From positions 1-53,796 of the forward strand of contig NZ_JALKIL010000031.1 of NCBI RefSeq assembly GCF_023051105.1: a stretch of 53,796 bases of DNA, written 5' to 3'. This document shows, in pieces, positions 17,569-28,247 of this stretch (positions are counted from its first letter, which is position 1; every line of letters starts with the position of its first letter). The translations under genes were made by a program, and so were the position numbers. Source of the DNA: Anaerobiospirillum sp. NML120449. Lineage in GTDB: Bacteria > Pseudomonadota > Gammaproteobacteria > Enterobacterales > Succinivibrionaceae. Below the pieces are notes generated by a model, which saw only the letters and a program-made list of their open reading frames with translations, did not search any database and had not been told where the DNA came from.

Positions 17569-19443
17569 GCCTGCAAGGCAAGGGGCAGGGCGTCAGGCAG
17601 CCGCCCTTCAGCCCTGGCAAGAAGCCGTCAGCTGTGCCGGAACCAGAGTGTCAGGCCGTGCATGCAGGCTGCAGCAGGCCCTGTGCTGTCGGCATGGACC
17701 GGTAATTTGATAAGGGACTATATAAATGCGTATTTTGGTATATTTCAATGCGAGAAAATGGCCTTATGAGATAACATGCATCGTAACGTGACAGTGGTCT
17801 TTTGCAGCCTGTTTCCAGAGCTCCTGCAGGCTGTTTGTATCGCAGTTACTGCAGGGCAGCTGGTATGCTGCAGCCCCGGATACAGGGGCTTTGAGGCAGA
17901 GGCCATGGCTTTAGCCGCAGGTCCCTGCACATGAGCGCTGCCTGAGCGAAAAACGTACTCATATGCCAGGTGCTTATGTAGCCATATGTGCAAAAATGGA
18001 GCAGCGATTTGGCCTGTTCAGGCCATGTATCCCTATTTTGGGCTTTTGTACTTATCCAGGTCCTGTCCTTAATTTATAATGGTTGAATTTGTCAGCAGTT
18101 TTGGTGCAGCTCGTATCTTGCATTTGCAGGACTAAGCCATGAGGATTCAGACCTCATACTTCACACCGCAGGCTTGATGGCTAAGCCTAAGCCTGAACCT
18201 TCAGACCTCAGATCTCATACTTGAGACTTAAGTATGGTCGCGGGCTGAGAGGCTCCTGAGGGCAGGCGGTGATTTTATTTGCTTATGCCCGCCATACGGT
18301 CTGTTATTTGCGTGTTTCACAGTATAACCGCTTTTGACGCAGCTGGATTAAACGGCCGCTGCAGGCTCAAAGGGCCCTTTGATGAACGGGCTTAAAGCTG
18401 TCATTGCCACGCTGTTATGCAGCTGACGATTGAGCTGCAGGCAGACCATATCAGGACATCCAAAGGCAGATAAGATTTACAGTTTTATTAAAAAGCATAG
18501 TACTTCGGGCATCATGGTCTTTCCAGTTGGAAGGGCATGGTGCCCGCTGTCCTGTACTTAACCCTTACCTGTGTATGCGAGGAACACATGCACTGAATTT
18601 CAGGCCCAAAATTTAATAAACAGCTTCCAGCTGCTGCTCGATAGGCGCTGCCCTGTCAGAATTTAAGCAAGGGCAATTGACGCACTCATAGCCGTGCACC
18701 AGAGGGACGAACACACTCAAATGAACTTCTGTGCCGGAGATACTGCTCTGAGGCCTGACTCTGCTGCAACAGAGCCTGTCGGGCAGTGAGCTGTATGCTG
18801 ACACGGCTGCCTGGGCTACACTGGCCGTACTGGCCGCCTGTCATCCTGATGGTGGCGGACTGGTTTGTCTTTTGTATCAGTTTTATCAGTCATCGACCTC
18901 TGACCACGTGCTTGATAACTATGGCAGTGCATGACACAAGTGATAATCAGTGTTTCAGTATTTAGCATTGTCTGTCGTACTGGCTTTTATGCTTTACCCA
19001 TAAATCGGACGCTGGCCATACAGTAATTACTGTAAGAACAGACTGCAGTGCCAGTGGTAAGTTGCCGATAACTCTTATATTCAGCAGCTCAGATGCCCAC
19101 GGCATGCCCGGTCGTCAGGACTGCGCAATGCTCAGGCAGTGACTGCATGCGGCGCTGAGCGGCGCGCAGGCACTGCCTGCATGAGGCGCTGCGCTCAGGC
19201 ATGTAAGTCCAGTCAGCGCCTGCAGGGCGCTGTCGGCATGAGCTGACTGCTGTTTTCCCTGAATTCATTTTCCCGTCTTTGAGCATCCTGCCGCTGGCGG
19301 CGCCGTGAGGGCGCGCAGCGGCTGTGATGCTGATGACAGCAGTGCCCGCCGGGCACGACTACATTGTCTGATGTCTGATGACCCTGGTGTGGTCACGGGC
19401 ATGGCTCCATCCTGTTTCAGAGTGCATTCTAGAAGGCATATAG
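17569..19443. other. 1.9-kb region without a supported gene
   Basis: The longest empty stretch in the window. No frame exceeds about 100 codons with recognisable content; small ones (17745-17993, 18613-18804, 19089-19286) look random. Seen instead: a repeated TTCAGACCTCA (about 18148 and 18201), GC-rich inverted words around 19130-19250 (GGCGCTG, GCAGGC, CAGCGCC), and AT-rich islands near 17700 and 18070. I find no tRNA-like TTCGA-N-TC arm. A small RNA cannot be excluded. Confidence 0.45.
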
Positions 19444-21684
19444 ATGATCTTACTTTTCCTTAGTGTATGGGCAATTGTCATTGCTCTAAATGAGGTGCTC
19501 TTTGCCGCTCAGCCTTTCTCGCTGACCAGCATTGCTGCTGCCATGCCTCATACACTGATGTTTTCTGTTGTGCTCTCAGCGGCCGTATTCATAGCCAAAA
19601 AGCGCATTATCGATGCCGTGCACAAAGGACGGCCCATAGACAAACGCTTTGTTGCCGAGCTGACACCTCAGGTGGGGCATGAGCTCAATAACATGCGGCG
19701 CAAGCTCGAAGCCATGGATGATAAGGCCGGTGGCGGACACGGTAAAAAGCTCAAGGGCAAAACCAAGGGGCGAAACTTCCCCAATGACAGTGAAATGGCC
19801 CGGGCCAGTAAAGAGCAGCTGGCAAAGGATAAAAAACAGTTTGAGCGCATGGTAGAAAACGCTCAGGCCAAGGAGCTTAAAGAGCAGAAAGACAAAGCCA
19901 AAGCTCAGGCTCAGGCAGAGACTGTAAAGAAGAATCAGGAAATACAGGCAGCCAGGAATGCCCAGAATGCTGCTCAGGAGCAGCAGGGCAATTCAGTAGT
20001 AGGCGATCCTAACGATTTCGTAAAAGAAGCCCATGCTCAAATGATGGAGCAGGCCCAGACCCGTGCGGAGGCTGAACAGCGCCGCCGTAAGGGAGACGGG
20101 GCCGACGCAAACTCTTCCCGTCGTGGCGGCGACATGGCGCAGCGCCGTGCTCAGCTGGCCCGCGAAAAGGAAATGCAAAAGACCCGTCGTGAGGCTCAGA
20201 TTAAGGCCCTGGGAGCTATCTCTCAGGAGGAAAAGGCCGCTGTCGATGCCCGCAGAGCCCGTGCCGAGGCCCGTGCTCAGGCTGAAGCGACTGCCAGAGC
20301 CGAGGCCGCTGCCCGTGCCGAGCAGGCCCGTATGGAGGCAGCCCGTGCCGAGGCTGCAGCGCGTGCTGAAGCTGAGGCCAAGGCCCGTGCTCAGGCTCAG
20401 GCCCAGGCCCGCGCCGAAGCTGAAGCCCGTGAAAAGGCTGAGGCTGAAAAGCGTGCCATGGCCAAGGTCAGGGAGCTGGCTGCCGCCAAGGAAAAGGCTG
20501 CTGCCGCTGCCCGTGCCAAGGTCGAAGAGGAAAACCGCGCCAAGGCTGCCGCTGCTGCCCGGGCCCAGAAAATGGCTGCTTCCAGCCGCTTTGGCGGTCG
20601 CAGTCAAAGTCCAGGTGCTGCCGCTGCTTATGCCTATGGTAATAGCCAGCGTAACAATATGGATCTGGAGATCCTGCAGGCTCAGGCCCGCAAGCATGTC
20701 CAGATTGATCCTCATGCCAGCGTACGCGGACCAAAAAATGAGGGCGGCATCGATTATCTCGATCCAATTGATCTGCCAAAGGGCGGGCTGGATACCTCTT
20801 CGCTTAAGACTCATCAGATGCCTAAGCGCGGGGCAGGGCTCGATACTTCGGCTCTCAAGAAAGCCCGTTTGTCAGCGCAGAAGGAGGGCAAGGTTCAGGC
20901 CGGCGGTGCCGGTGGGCGCATGCTCAGTTCACATGCCGACTCAGCTACGGTAAACCCTGGTCGTGGCGGTTCTGCTGGTGCTGCCATGTCAGCCCAGTCT
21001 GCAGCTGACGCCATGAACACCACCTTAAACAATGACAGCTCCATGCAAAGAGGCAAAGCCCATACGCAGGAGTTTTCCAGCTATCAGGCAAATACCCGTG
21101 CCCGCGCTCTGGCCCGTGCCCAGGCTCCAAAGTCACAGGGCGGCCCTCAGGGGTCTCATGGCGGACATGGTGGTCAGGGAGCAGCTCAGAGCCAGCCTCA
21201 GTCTGCCATGCAGCAGGGTAAGGCTCAGAGCTCCCGTAACGCTCTGGGAGCAAGAGGACCAATCGGTCTTGGTACAGCCATGCCGGCTCCGCCATCTCAG
21301 ATGGGTGGAGGCACCATGGTAAGTCCGGGCATGGGCGGTCCACGCAAGGTAGTTACTACCGGCAGCAATGTGATGGCTACCCCGTCACGTGACACCATGC
21401 CTAAGGTGCACAGCCAGGACCCAATGGCCAACATTCAGACCGCTCCAGTAATGAAGTCACGTCAGAATGTATCCGCCCAGAAGCGTGATAACCTGCTTAA
21501 GCCTGAAGTGCAGTTTGTAAACAACGGAGCACCCGGCATGCAGGGCAATCAGGTATCTGCAACCACAGACCTGATTCACGCCAAGGCCAATGCCAATACC
21601 TATATGAAGATGCAGAGCCAGATGGGCGGTCGTCGTGCCAGAACCCGTCCGAGCGACATGCTCAAATCTAACGAGGTGGTCTAA
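19444..21684 (+). CDS. Membrane-anchored Ala/Arg/Glu-rich coiled-coil protein, unknown
   Basis: Not recognised. 746 residues. Seen in order: two hydrophobic segments (about 2-22 and 34-52, the second followed by KKR), so both ends may face the cytoplasm; a charged Lys-rich region (55-150); a long helical, coiled-coil-like tract of A-R-A-E-A repeats (about 265-385); then a disordered C-terminal half rich in Gly, Met, Gln and Ser, with LDTSSLK and LDTSALK repeats and HGGHGGQG. The strong AGAAGG site and uninterrupted length argue for a real gene. It resembles TolA in helix composition, but the second membrane segment, the missing TolA C-terminal domain and the absence of tol-pal genes argue against TolA. 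A scaffold or envelope-organising role is a guess. Confidence 0.8.
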   Translation: MILLFLSVWAIVIALNEVLFAAQPFSLTSIAAAMPHTLMFSVVLSAAVFIAKKRIIDAVHKGRPIDKRFVAELTPQVGHELNNMRRKLEAMDDKAGGGHGKKLKGKTKGRNFPNDSEMARASKEQLAKDKKQFERMVENAQAKELKEQKDKAKAQAQAETVKKNQEIQAARNAQNAAQEQQGNSVVGDPNDFVKEAHAQMMEQAQTRAEAEQRRRKGDGADANSSRRGGDMAQRRAQLAREKEMQKTRREAQIKALGAISQEEKAAVDARRARAEARAQAEATARAEAAARAEQARMEAARAEAAARAEAEAKARAQAQAQARAEAEAREKAEAEKRAMAKVRELAAAKEKAAAAARAKVEEENRAKAAAAARAQKMAASSRFGGRSQSPGAAAAYAYGNSQRNNMDLEILQAQARKHVQIDPHASVRGPKNEGGIDYLDPIDLPKGGLDTSSLKTHQMPKRGAGLDTSALKKARLSAQKEGKVQAGGAGGRMLSSHADSATVNPGRGGSAGAAMSAQSAADAMNTTLNNDSSMQRGKAHTQEFSSYQANTRARALARAQAPKSQGGPQGSHGGHGGQGAAQSQPQSAMQQGKAQSSRNALGARGPIGLGTAMPAPPSQMGGGTMVSPGMGGPRKVVTTGSNVMATPSRDTMPKVHSQDPMANIQTAPVMKSRQNVSAQKRDNLLKPEVQFVNNGAPGMQGNQVSATTDLIHAKANANTYMKMQSQMGGRRARTRPSDMLKSNEVV

Positions 21685-21696
21685 CCACCAGCGCAG

Positions 21697-21723
21697 AGCC
21701 CGTCACATGACGGGCTTTGCTGT
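21697..21723 (+). terminator. Terminator of the 746-residue protein gene
   Basis: AGCCCGTCA / TGACGGGCT stem followed by TTGCTGTTT, 13 bases after the stop codon. Confidence 0.75.
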
Positions 21724-22024
21724 TTCTGGCCCCCACATTTTCAACTGCACTGCCTGTGGCAGTCGCCCCGCCTGCGTCAGTGCAGTTGCGCTGCAGCGCA
21801 GTGGCAAATGCGTCCCGGTCAGCAACAAGGGCCGCATAGGCTCTCCAGAGCGCGCTGCAGCCCTTTAGCGGCTTTTTATGCTCACAGACATGTCCCAGTC
21901 GTTTGAGGCGCTGTATGTGCAGCTGCAGGGCCATTACGTGCGCTGAATTCAGGCATGGCCATAGCTGGTATTAAGGACAGGCAGTCCACTGCCATGGGCA
22001 TGGACGTTCACTGCTCAGCGCGCT

Positions 22025-22170
22025 GTATGTATGTATGTATGACGGGGACGCTGTCTTTGCCGTTGCTGATGGATGGCAAGTTGAAGTGGATTGCAGGGCG
22101 GCAGGCCAGGTATTGGCAGTTTGCCCGGATGGATGGATGGATGGTTGGATGGTTGGATGAATTGGATGGG
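22025..22170. repeat. GTAT and GGAT microsatellites
   Basis: (GTAT)4 at about 22025-22041, and a GGAT/GGTT tetranucleotide tract with about nine units at 22127-22160 tailing into ATTGGATGGG. No frame runs usefully through them. They lie in the spacer between two convergent genes. Confidence 0.85.
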
Positions 22171-22258
22171 ATTTGAGCGCCAGGGAGGTAGGGGGATGTG
22201 ATTGGCTGGACGTGATTTTTAGATAAAGAAATACGTGTTACTCGGTCAAGGGGCCAGT

Positions 22259-22284
22259 AAAAAAGCGCCCGGAGGCGCTTTTTT
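22259..22284. terminator. Bidirectional terminator between convergent genes
   Basis: AAAAAAGCGCC / GGCGCTTTTTT stem with a 4-base loop. It serves accC from the right and any read-through from the left. Confidence 0.9.
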
Positions 22285-22344
22285 GTGGTTCGGCAGGCTG
22301 CCTGATATGTTAGGCAGCCTGCTGGTCTCTGTTGTGGTCAGAGC

Positions 22345-24180
22345 TTATTTTTTAGCACGGGTCTTTTTAGCCTCTGGCTTGGCAGCAGATGCGGCCTTGG
22401 TGCGGCAGCATCTTTTGCTTGCTGGCTTGTCAGCTGGTGCTTCGGCCTTTGGGGAGGCCTTGGCGTTGCTCTTTACAGCAGCCTTGGCCGGGGTGGCCTT
22501 TGCTGGAGCAGCCTTGGCAGCAGTTTTGGCTGGAGCCTTTGTGCTCTTCTTTGCAGAGCTGGTTGCAGCCCTGGCTGGGGCCTTGTCAGCAGCAGCGGCT
22601 TTGGTAGCAGCTGACTTTGCTGTGGAGGCAGTGGCCTTGCTGGCAGTGGCCTTGCCTGATGCAGTCTTTTCAGCTGGCTTGGCTGCAGCTTTGGCTGCGG
22701 CAGGCTTTGCAGTCTTCGCTGTTGTTTTGGAGTCAGCCCTGGCTGGGGCCTTGGCAGGAGCCCTTGCAGGGGTGGTACGGGCCAGAGAGCGGGCAGGCTC
22801 TGCCGGATCCTTACCTGGAGCTGCAGGGCTTGGGCTGTTACCTTCAAGCTTTTCCTCGAGGTAGTGAATGGATACACCACCACGGATCTCGTTCTCGTCG
22901 GTGAGCAGATCCATGTGCAGAGGAATGTTGGTCTTGATGCCTTCGATGATCATTTCATCAAGGGCTTCACAGGCACGGGCCATGGCCAGTTCACGGGTGT
23001 CATCGTGAACAATGAGCTTGCCAATCAGGGAGTCGTAGTGAGGTGGTACTACATAGGACTCGTAAATGTGGGAGTCCCAGCGTACGCCTGGACCGCCAGG
23101 GATGTGCAGACGCTTGATAAGGCCTGGGCTTGGAATAAAGGTCTTAGGATCCTCAGCGTTGATACGGCACTCAAAGGCGTGGCCTCTGAGCTTGATATCA
23201 GACTGCTGGAAGGACAGCGGTTCACCTGCGCATACGGAAATCATCTCACGTACCAGATCGATACCGGTGATCATTTCAGTAATTGGGTGCTCTACCTGAA
23301 TACGGGTGTTAACTTCGATGAAGAAGAACTGACCGTTTTCATAGAGGAACTCGAAGGTGCCGGCGCCACGGTAGCCAATGTCAATACAGGCCTTGACGCA
23401 GGACATACCAATGGTCTCACGCTCCTTCTGGGTAATGAATGGAGCTGGAGCCTCTTCAAGAACCTTCTGGTTGCGGCGCTGCATGGAGCAGTCACGCTCA
23501 CCCAGGTAGCAGGCATGGCCACGTCCGTCGGAGATAACCTGAATCTCGATGTGACGAGGGTTCTCAAGGAACTTCTCCATGTAAACGGCAGGGTTGTTGA
23601 AGAACATGTCAGCTTCACGGCGGGTGAGGCTGATGGCCTCGGCCAGTTCCTCTTCACGGCGTACTACACGCATGCCACGGCCACCACCGCCACCGGCGGC
23701 CTTGATGATAATTGGGTAGCCAATCTTGCGGGCAATCTTCTTGTTATCCTCAAGATTCTCGCCCAGAGCGCCCTCTGAACCTGGTACGCAAGGTACGCCG
23801 GCCTTGATCATTGCTCGCTTGGCGGAAACCTTGTCGCCCAGAAGGCGGATAGTATCGGCATTAGGGCCGATGAAAATGAAACCTGACTTTTCCACCATCT
23901 CGGCAAAGTCGGCATTCTCTGACAGGAAGCCGTAGCCTGGGTGAATGGCTGAAGCACCGGTGGCCTCAGCAGCAGCAATAATGCGAGGGATGTTCAGGTA
24001 GGAGTCTTTGGCGGAGGCCGGACCGATACAGATAGACTCATCGGCCAGCTTAACATGCATGAGATCGCGGTCTGCGCTGGAGTGTACGGCAACAGTCTTC
24101 AGACCGAGCTGACGACAGGCGCGAAGTACACGTAAGGCAATTTCGCCACGGTTGGCAATAAGCACCTTTTCAATTTGCAT
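22345..24180 (-). CDS. accC: Biotin carboxylase with a histone-H1-like C-terminal tail
   Basis: Biotin carboxylase subunit of acetyl-CoA carboxylase, which carboxylates biotin on AccB using ATP and bicarbonate. Residues 1-446 are a normal AccC (about 449 in E. coli): [17 protein letters not shown]-grasp loop [28 protein letters not shown], ending YLEEKLE. Then comes a 165-residue tail (447-611) made almost only of Ala, Lys, Pro, Thr and Ser, with no stop or frameshift sign at the join. Such tails resemble histone H1 or AlgP repeats and may bind nucleic acid; nothing in the AccC family requires one. One CC pair occurs at about 591-592. Start is the ATG at 24180 ([13 protein letters not shown]). 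It lies 469 bases after accB instead of directly following it. Confidence 0.93.
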   Translation of the reverse strand: MQIEKVLIANRGEIALRVLRACRQLGLKTVAVHSSADRDLMHVKLADESICIGPASAKDSYLNIPRIIAAAEATGASAIHPGYGFLSENADFAEMVEKSGFIFIGPNADTIRLLGDKVSAKRAMIKAGVPCVPGSEGALGENLEDNKKIARKIGYPIIIKAAGGGGGRGMRVVRREEELAEAISLTRREADMFFNNPAVYMEKFLENPRHIEIQVISDGRGHACYLGERDCSMQRRNQKVLEEAPAPFITQKERETIGMSCVKACIDIGYRGAGTFEFLYENGQFFFIEVNTRIQVEHPITEMITGIDLVREMISVCAGEPLSFQQSDIKLRGHAFECRINAEDPKTFIPSPGLIKRLHIPGGPGVRWDSHIYESYVVPPHYDSLIGKLIVHDDTRELAMARACEALDEMIIEGIKTNIPLHMDLLTDENEIRGGVSIHYLEEKLEGNSPSPAAPGKDPAEPARSLARTTPARAPAKAPARADSKTTAKTAKPAAAKAAAKPAEKTASGKATASKATASTAKSAATKAAAADKAPARAATSSAKKSTKAPAKTAAKAAPAKATPAKAAVKSNAKASPKAEAPADKPASKRCCRTKAASAAKPEAKKTRAKK

Positions 24181-24649
24181 ATTAACTGATATTCCCGAAA
24201 AAAGTGGTAACCAGGCAGTTGTAAGGCCGGCGGAGCCTTGATTTTCCCTTATTTCCCGTATTATTTCTTCACACTGTGCCTGAAACAGACTTTGCTGTAC
24301 TGGCACCATATGCTCTGTGAGCGTCGCGCCATATGGCGCTGCAGACTCTGTGGGTACCGTGTGCCGCCGGGGCACCGTGGGTGAAGCGTATGGAAACTCA
24401 GGAGGGGATGTGGCCTGGCAGGGACCTGCTTTGCTTACTGCCTCAGCATGGGCTTAGAGATTGAGCTTAAGTCAGAAGGGCAGTGCAGGACTTATGATCT
24501 GCTCAGGCCCGGCTGCAGGTCTGGGCCTGAGCCGGGCCTGTCTGCAGGCGACCGGTACTGTTACCTGGGCCGCTGCAGGCTGCCTCAGTCATGGTAAACA
24601 GGGCAGCGTAAGTGCAGTAGCCTGCGTAAGCGCATTTGCAGCAGGTAGT
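24181..24649. other. 469-base spacer splitting accB and accC
   Basis: In most Gammaproteobacteria this gap is about 10 bases. It is GC-rich, with GCAGGC and GGCCTG words. The ORFs crossing it are extensions or shadows of accC and accB. No clear terminator, so co-transcription is still possible. Confidence 0.6.
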
Positions 24650-25138
24650 TTATTCAAATTCAAAGATTGGCTGATCGAACTCAACTGTGGTGCCGTTTTC
24701 GACCAGAATCTTCTTGATGGTGCCGGAACGGTCAGCTGGGATCTGATTGATCATCTTCATGGCTTCCACGATGCACAGGGTATCACCCTCCTTGACTGTG
24801 GAGCCAACATCAACAAATGGGGCGCTGGTAGGGCTGGCAGCACGGTAGAAGGTGCCAACCATGGTAGAACGCATGATCTTGGAATCATCAACGGCTGGTG
24901 CGGCGGCAGGAGCGGCTGCTGGGGCAGCGGCAACTGGAGCTGGAGCAGCATGTGCGGCAGCGGCGACCGGAGCTGCAGGAGCAGCGGCGGCAACGACTGT
25001 CTGTACGGCAGGTGCAACCACAGTAGACTGGCGGGAGATACGGAGCTCTTCCTCACCCTGCTTTAAATTGATTTCAGCGACATCGGAATTGGATACGAGG
25101 TCAATCAATTTAGCGATCTTGTGAATGTCAATTTGCAT
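24650..25138 (-). CDS. accB: Biotin carboxyl carrier protein of acetyl-CoA carboxylase
   Basis: 162 residues. N-terminal helix-rich AccB domain (1-37), an Ala/Pro-rich flexible linker (41-83, almost pure Ala, Pro, Val), and a biotinyl domain with the EAMKM signature, biotinylated Lys128. The [13 protein letters not shown] motif and C-terminal FDQPIFEFE fit the family. It carries carboxybiotin between AccC and the transcarboxylase AccDA. The linker is slightly more alanine-rich than in E. coli. The start ATG follows GGGAATCTAA, the same weak upstream pattern as accC. Confidence 0.97.
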   Translation of the reverse strand: MQIDIHKIAKLIDLVSNSDVAEINLKQGEEELRISRQSTVVAPAVQTVVAAAAPAAPVAAAAHAAPAPVAAAPAAAPAAAPAVDDSKIMRSTMVGTFYRAASPTSAPFVDVGSTVKEGDTLCIVEAMKMINQIPADRSGTIKKILVENGTTVEFDQPIFEFE

Positions 25139-26348
25139 TTAGATTCCCAAATAAAACACGCAAGGATATATGAATGGAGCGGGCTTTCATTGAGGGTACC
25201 TGTCCCTGATGAATCTGTGCCCGGCATCATATAGCTCGCTTTTAAAATGTAGCCACTGCCTTCCATGAATCCGGTGAATGATGTCTCTCACCGTACTTTC
25301 ACTTTCTCCACATGGGCTCATCTGTCAACACATCAGGCATTGGCCTGATGCGGCATGTCCGGCGCACAGGCGAAGGGGGATCGCCCTTCTTTGCAGTCAT
25401 ACACGGCTCTGTCATGCTGAGCGGCCTTAGTGGCCGTCAAAACTGTCGGGCTGTTCCTGACTGGAGCAGGCCGTGGCATATCTGACATGGACATTGAACA
25501 TGCTGTGAGCATCTTCGGTGGCTGGCATGGAGAAAGATGGCATTTTAATCCCAAATTTTTCCCTTGCAAGCCTGAAGTTAACATTTTTCAGACAAAATGA
25601 CTGCAGCCCCGGCTGATATGCAGGGCGCAGAGGCATCTGGCCTGAAATGCAAATGGAGGAAGAAACAGCAACTATGTTTGTTCTCATGACCGGGGCAGGC
25701 AAAGCCTCACAGGCTCTGCATTCAGTTTGCTGCCGCACTGCAGTCATGGACGTCTGCAGATCTGGTCAGAGAGTAAAGCATCATGTGCTTTGGGTGCCGC
25801 ATACCAGTGAGCTAAAACCCGTCAGGCTGCGGTGTTGATGAAATGCAGACAGCGCCATGGAAAGTCCCGGTGGCGGCGACTGCGCAAAAAAGTACTGAAA
25901 GCTGCTGCTCAGCATTACGCTGACACAGCGCATAAGCAGCATCACGACCAAAGGGACATTGCCCCTTCATGCGCACACAGCCTGGCTTTGACAGGCTCTT
26001 TCATGCGGTACGGCACTGTCGTGCGGTACGGCACCACGTACCGTCAGGCAGTTTTTGCTGCATGCATCAGGGCCTGTTTCCGTAACAGGTGCTGATGCTC
26101 GAAATCTTGTTAAGAGAGGATAGAGGTGTTTTTTGCTGCCGCTGTCAGTGAATGCTGCCGTCAGATAAATTGAGGACAGCCTGTTTTTCAGGCATCACGA
26201 TGATGGAGTCACTGATATCGTCAGAACTGTGTCATCGGCGATGCTGATGCAGTTGCGGTGCTGCCGTACCAGCATCTGCATCGGCAGTGCTGTCACAGCT
26301 GCATTGCAGTTGTATCTGCATCTGCAGTCGCAGCTGCAGTTATGCTTG
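25139..26348. other. 1.2-kb spacer between aroQ and accB
   Basis: No supported gene; the frames at 25333-25838 and 25832-26095 lack recognisable content. The accB promoter should be near 25150-25330. From about 26220 the sequence is rich in GCAGTTGC/GCTGCAG words (26240-26345). Confidence 0.5.
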
Positions 26349-26801
26349 TTATTTGCTCTGAGTCTTGAGCCAGGAAACGGCCTTTTGCAGGGCAAAGTCA
26401 TAACCGTCAAGACCAAATCCCACGATCACACCCATGGCTTTGGCCGACAGGTAAGAATGATGGCGGAACTGCTCTCTTGCATGGACATTGGAAATATGAA
26501 TCTCGATAAATGGTATGGCCACAGAGCTCAGTGCATCGAGAAGCGCAACACTGGTGTGGGTATAGGCACCGGCATTAATCAGGATAAAGTCGGTATTGCC
26601 ATATGCCTGCTGAATCCTGTCTACCAGGGCGCCTTCGCTGTTGGACTGAAAGTGCTCCAGATCCACATCAAGTGAGCCGGCGCGCTCGGCAAGACGGTCA
26701 ACGACAGTCTCAAGAGTATCGCTGCCATAAATGCCTGGTTCACGAATACCAAGAAAGTTCAGATTTGGTCCGTTTACGACCAGGATTTTTGGGCGTGCCA
26801 C
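26349..26801 (-). CDS. aroQ: 3-dehydroquinate dehydratase, type II
   Basis: Third step of the shikimate pathway, 150 residues, dodecameric cytoplasmic enzyme. Seen: [17 protein letters not shown] with the catalytic Tyr, [13 protein letters not shown], and [18 protein letters not shown] with the active-site His. The start codon is GTG at 26801, preceded by GGAGAA at 6 bases, which gives the usual [13 protein letters not shown] beginning. aroQ-accB-accC is the E. coli order, retained here despite the inserted spacers. Confidence 0.96.
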   Translation of the reverse strand: MARPKILVVNGPNLNFLGIREPGIYGSDTLETVVDRLAERAGSLDVDLEHFQSNSEGALVDRIQQAYGNTDFILINAGAYTHTSVALLDALSSVAIPFIEIHISNVHAREQFRHHSYLSAKAMGVIVGFGLDGYDFALQKAVSWLKTQSK

Positions 26802-28247
26802 AAAACTTCTCCAGCTGACAAAATTTCGCTAATTTTACCAATAAAAGCCCCATAATTCTCAAAAATTATCAGTTTTGAGCGATTTTTCACCCAATTCGAG
26901 GCCGAAATTTTTGATCTTTATCACTTATGTCCGCCAGATTGTGGTTATCTAGGGACAGTCAGGAGCAGTACCCTGGGTAAGATATGCTCAAAATCAGTCC
27001 TGAAAAGCCCTGTCATAGACAGATTCAGGGCCAAAATGCATGCCTTGCATGCCATTTTTGTTCTGATGCCCCGCTGATGGCGCTCAGTGCGCTCCTGACA
27101 GGCATGCTCAGGAAGCTGTAGGCTAGCGGGCTCATGCAAGTGCATGGGGGCCTGGTCCACGGATTGGTGCCTGGTCCATGGATTGGGGGCTGGGCCATGA
27201 ATTGGGCGCTCGCGCCATGAATGGGCCGGAATGCATACAGACCAGGTGCCGCCCGTTGAGGCTGTGGCTGATTGTTTAGCCTGTGATGGTGGCGGGGGCT
27301 GGATAGGTTTTTGACGGGGGACGGGACAAAAAGTGCGCTGCATATAGCAGATAGTGTGAACCTCAACACGTTTCTGGACAAAGTATGTGCCTGTTGTGCT
27401 TTGGAGCTCACAGTACTGAGTGTGCGCTCTTGCATTTTGTGCTGATTCAATATTGTTCACTGGTCAATGGAGGGGCATTTGAAGGCCGGGGCTGTACCGA
27501 TGGCATGCTCTGTCCATTTAAAAGAGATAAAAAGTAGCCATCAGACGGGCTTTTTTGGCCCTGTTTGTCTGGTAATTTGGGACTTTGTGCTAAAATATGT
27601 GTCCCTGAATTGTTCAAGATTTATCAGCAGCTTCATGCGGCTGCCTTATTCTTTTGCAGGTACAGAGTTACCCTGTGCAATGCCTGCACCTCCGGTCATC
27701 CTGACCTTAGTCTTTTTCTCGTTTTTTCAGCCTTTTCTCCAGCTTTTCACTGTATGATTGCCACTTTTTTCATTATTCGGCACAAAAATCATCCAGCGCA
27801 GAGGCTATGGCTGTTTGATTATTATCACCAGGGGCCCGACTGGGCCGCCGCCCCGCACAGCGCACAGGCGTTATGTACACAGCGCAAGGCGTGGTGCACA
27901 CTGCGCGCAGCGCGGCTCTGCCAGGAGCAGCCCGCAGTGGCGCACGCAGTGCAGCAGCGCAGCTGATGCTGCGATGCCGGGTGGCTGATAACAGATTACT
28001 TTTGCCCGCAGGATCACTTGCGGGTGTTACTGGACGGCTGATGACCACGGTCATCGTTCATTCACAGTTATGCCTCAGTCCGGGGCGAAGTCGCACTGTA
28101 GGGGCGGCGTACGGTCAGGGCTGGTCATGACGCTCAATCAGGAGATGTCCTGTACGGCTGTATTCAAGCTGCAAGAGGGGCAGCCCATTTTTCCGGGCGG
28201 CCCGGATTTTTGCAGCGCGGTGCCCGGTCAGGCAAATTAACCGCTTT
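26802..28247. other. 1.45-kb divergent spacer between aroQ and glyA
   Basis: Should hold both promoters. No supported gene; the minus-strand frame at 26945-27460 and the plus-strand frames at 27467-27966 show no family resemblance. It contains the tandem repeat at 27150-27228 and GC-rich GCGCAG words at 27850-27970. Confidence 0.45.
27150..27228. repeat. 20-bp imperfect tandem repeat, 4 copies
   Basis: Units of the form GCCTGGTCCATGGATTGGGG, decaying across four copies. Confidence 0.75.

Noticed and set aside
20063..20953. 296-residue plus-strand and 273-residue minus-strand ORFs
   Set aside because: Other frames of the Ala-rich coiled-coil gene; GC-rich repeats leave all frames open.
19444..21684. 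tolA
   Set aside because: Helix composition resembles TolA, but there are two N-terminal membrane segments, no TolA C-terminal domain, and no tol or pal genes nearby.
22864..23778. 304-residue plus-strand ORF
   Set aside because: Antisense shadow of accC.
25832..26095. Possible 87-residue gene between accB and aroQ
   Set aside because: No family resemblance, no ribosome site, and composition like the surrounding spacer.
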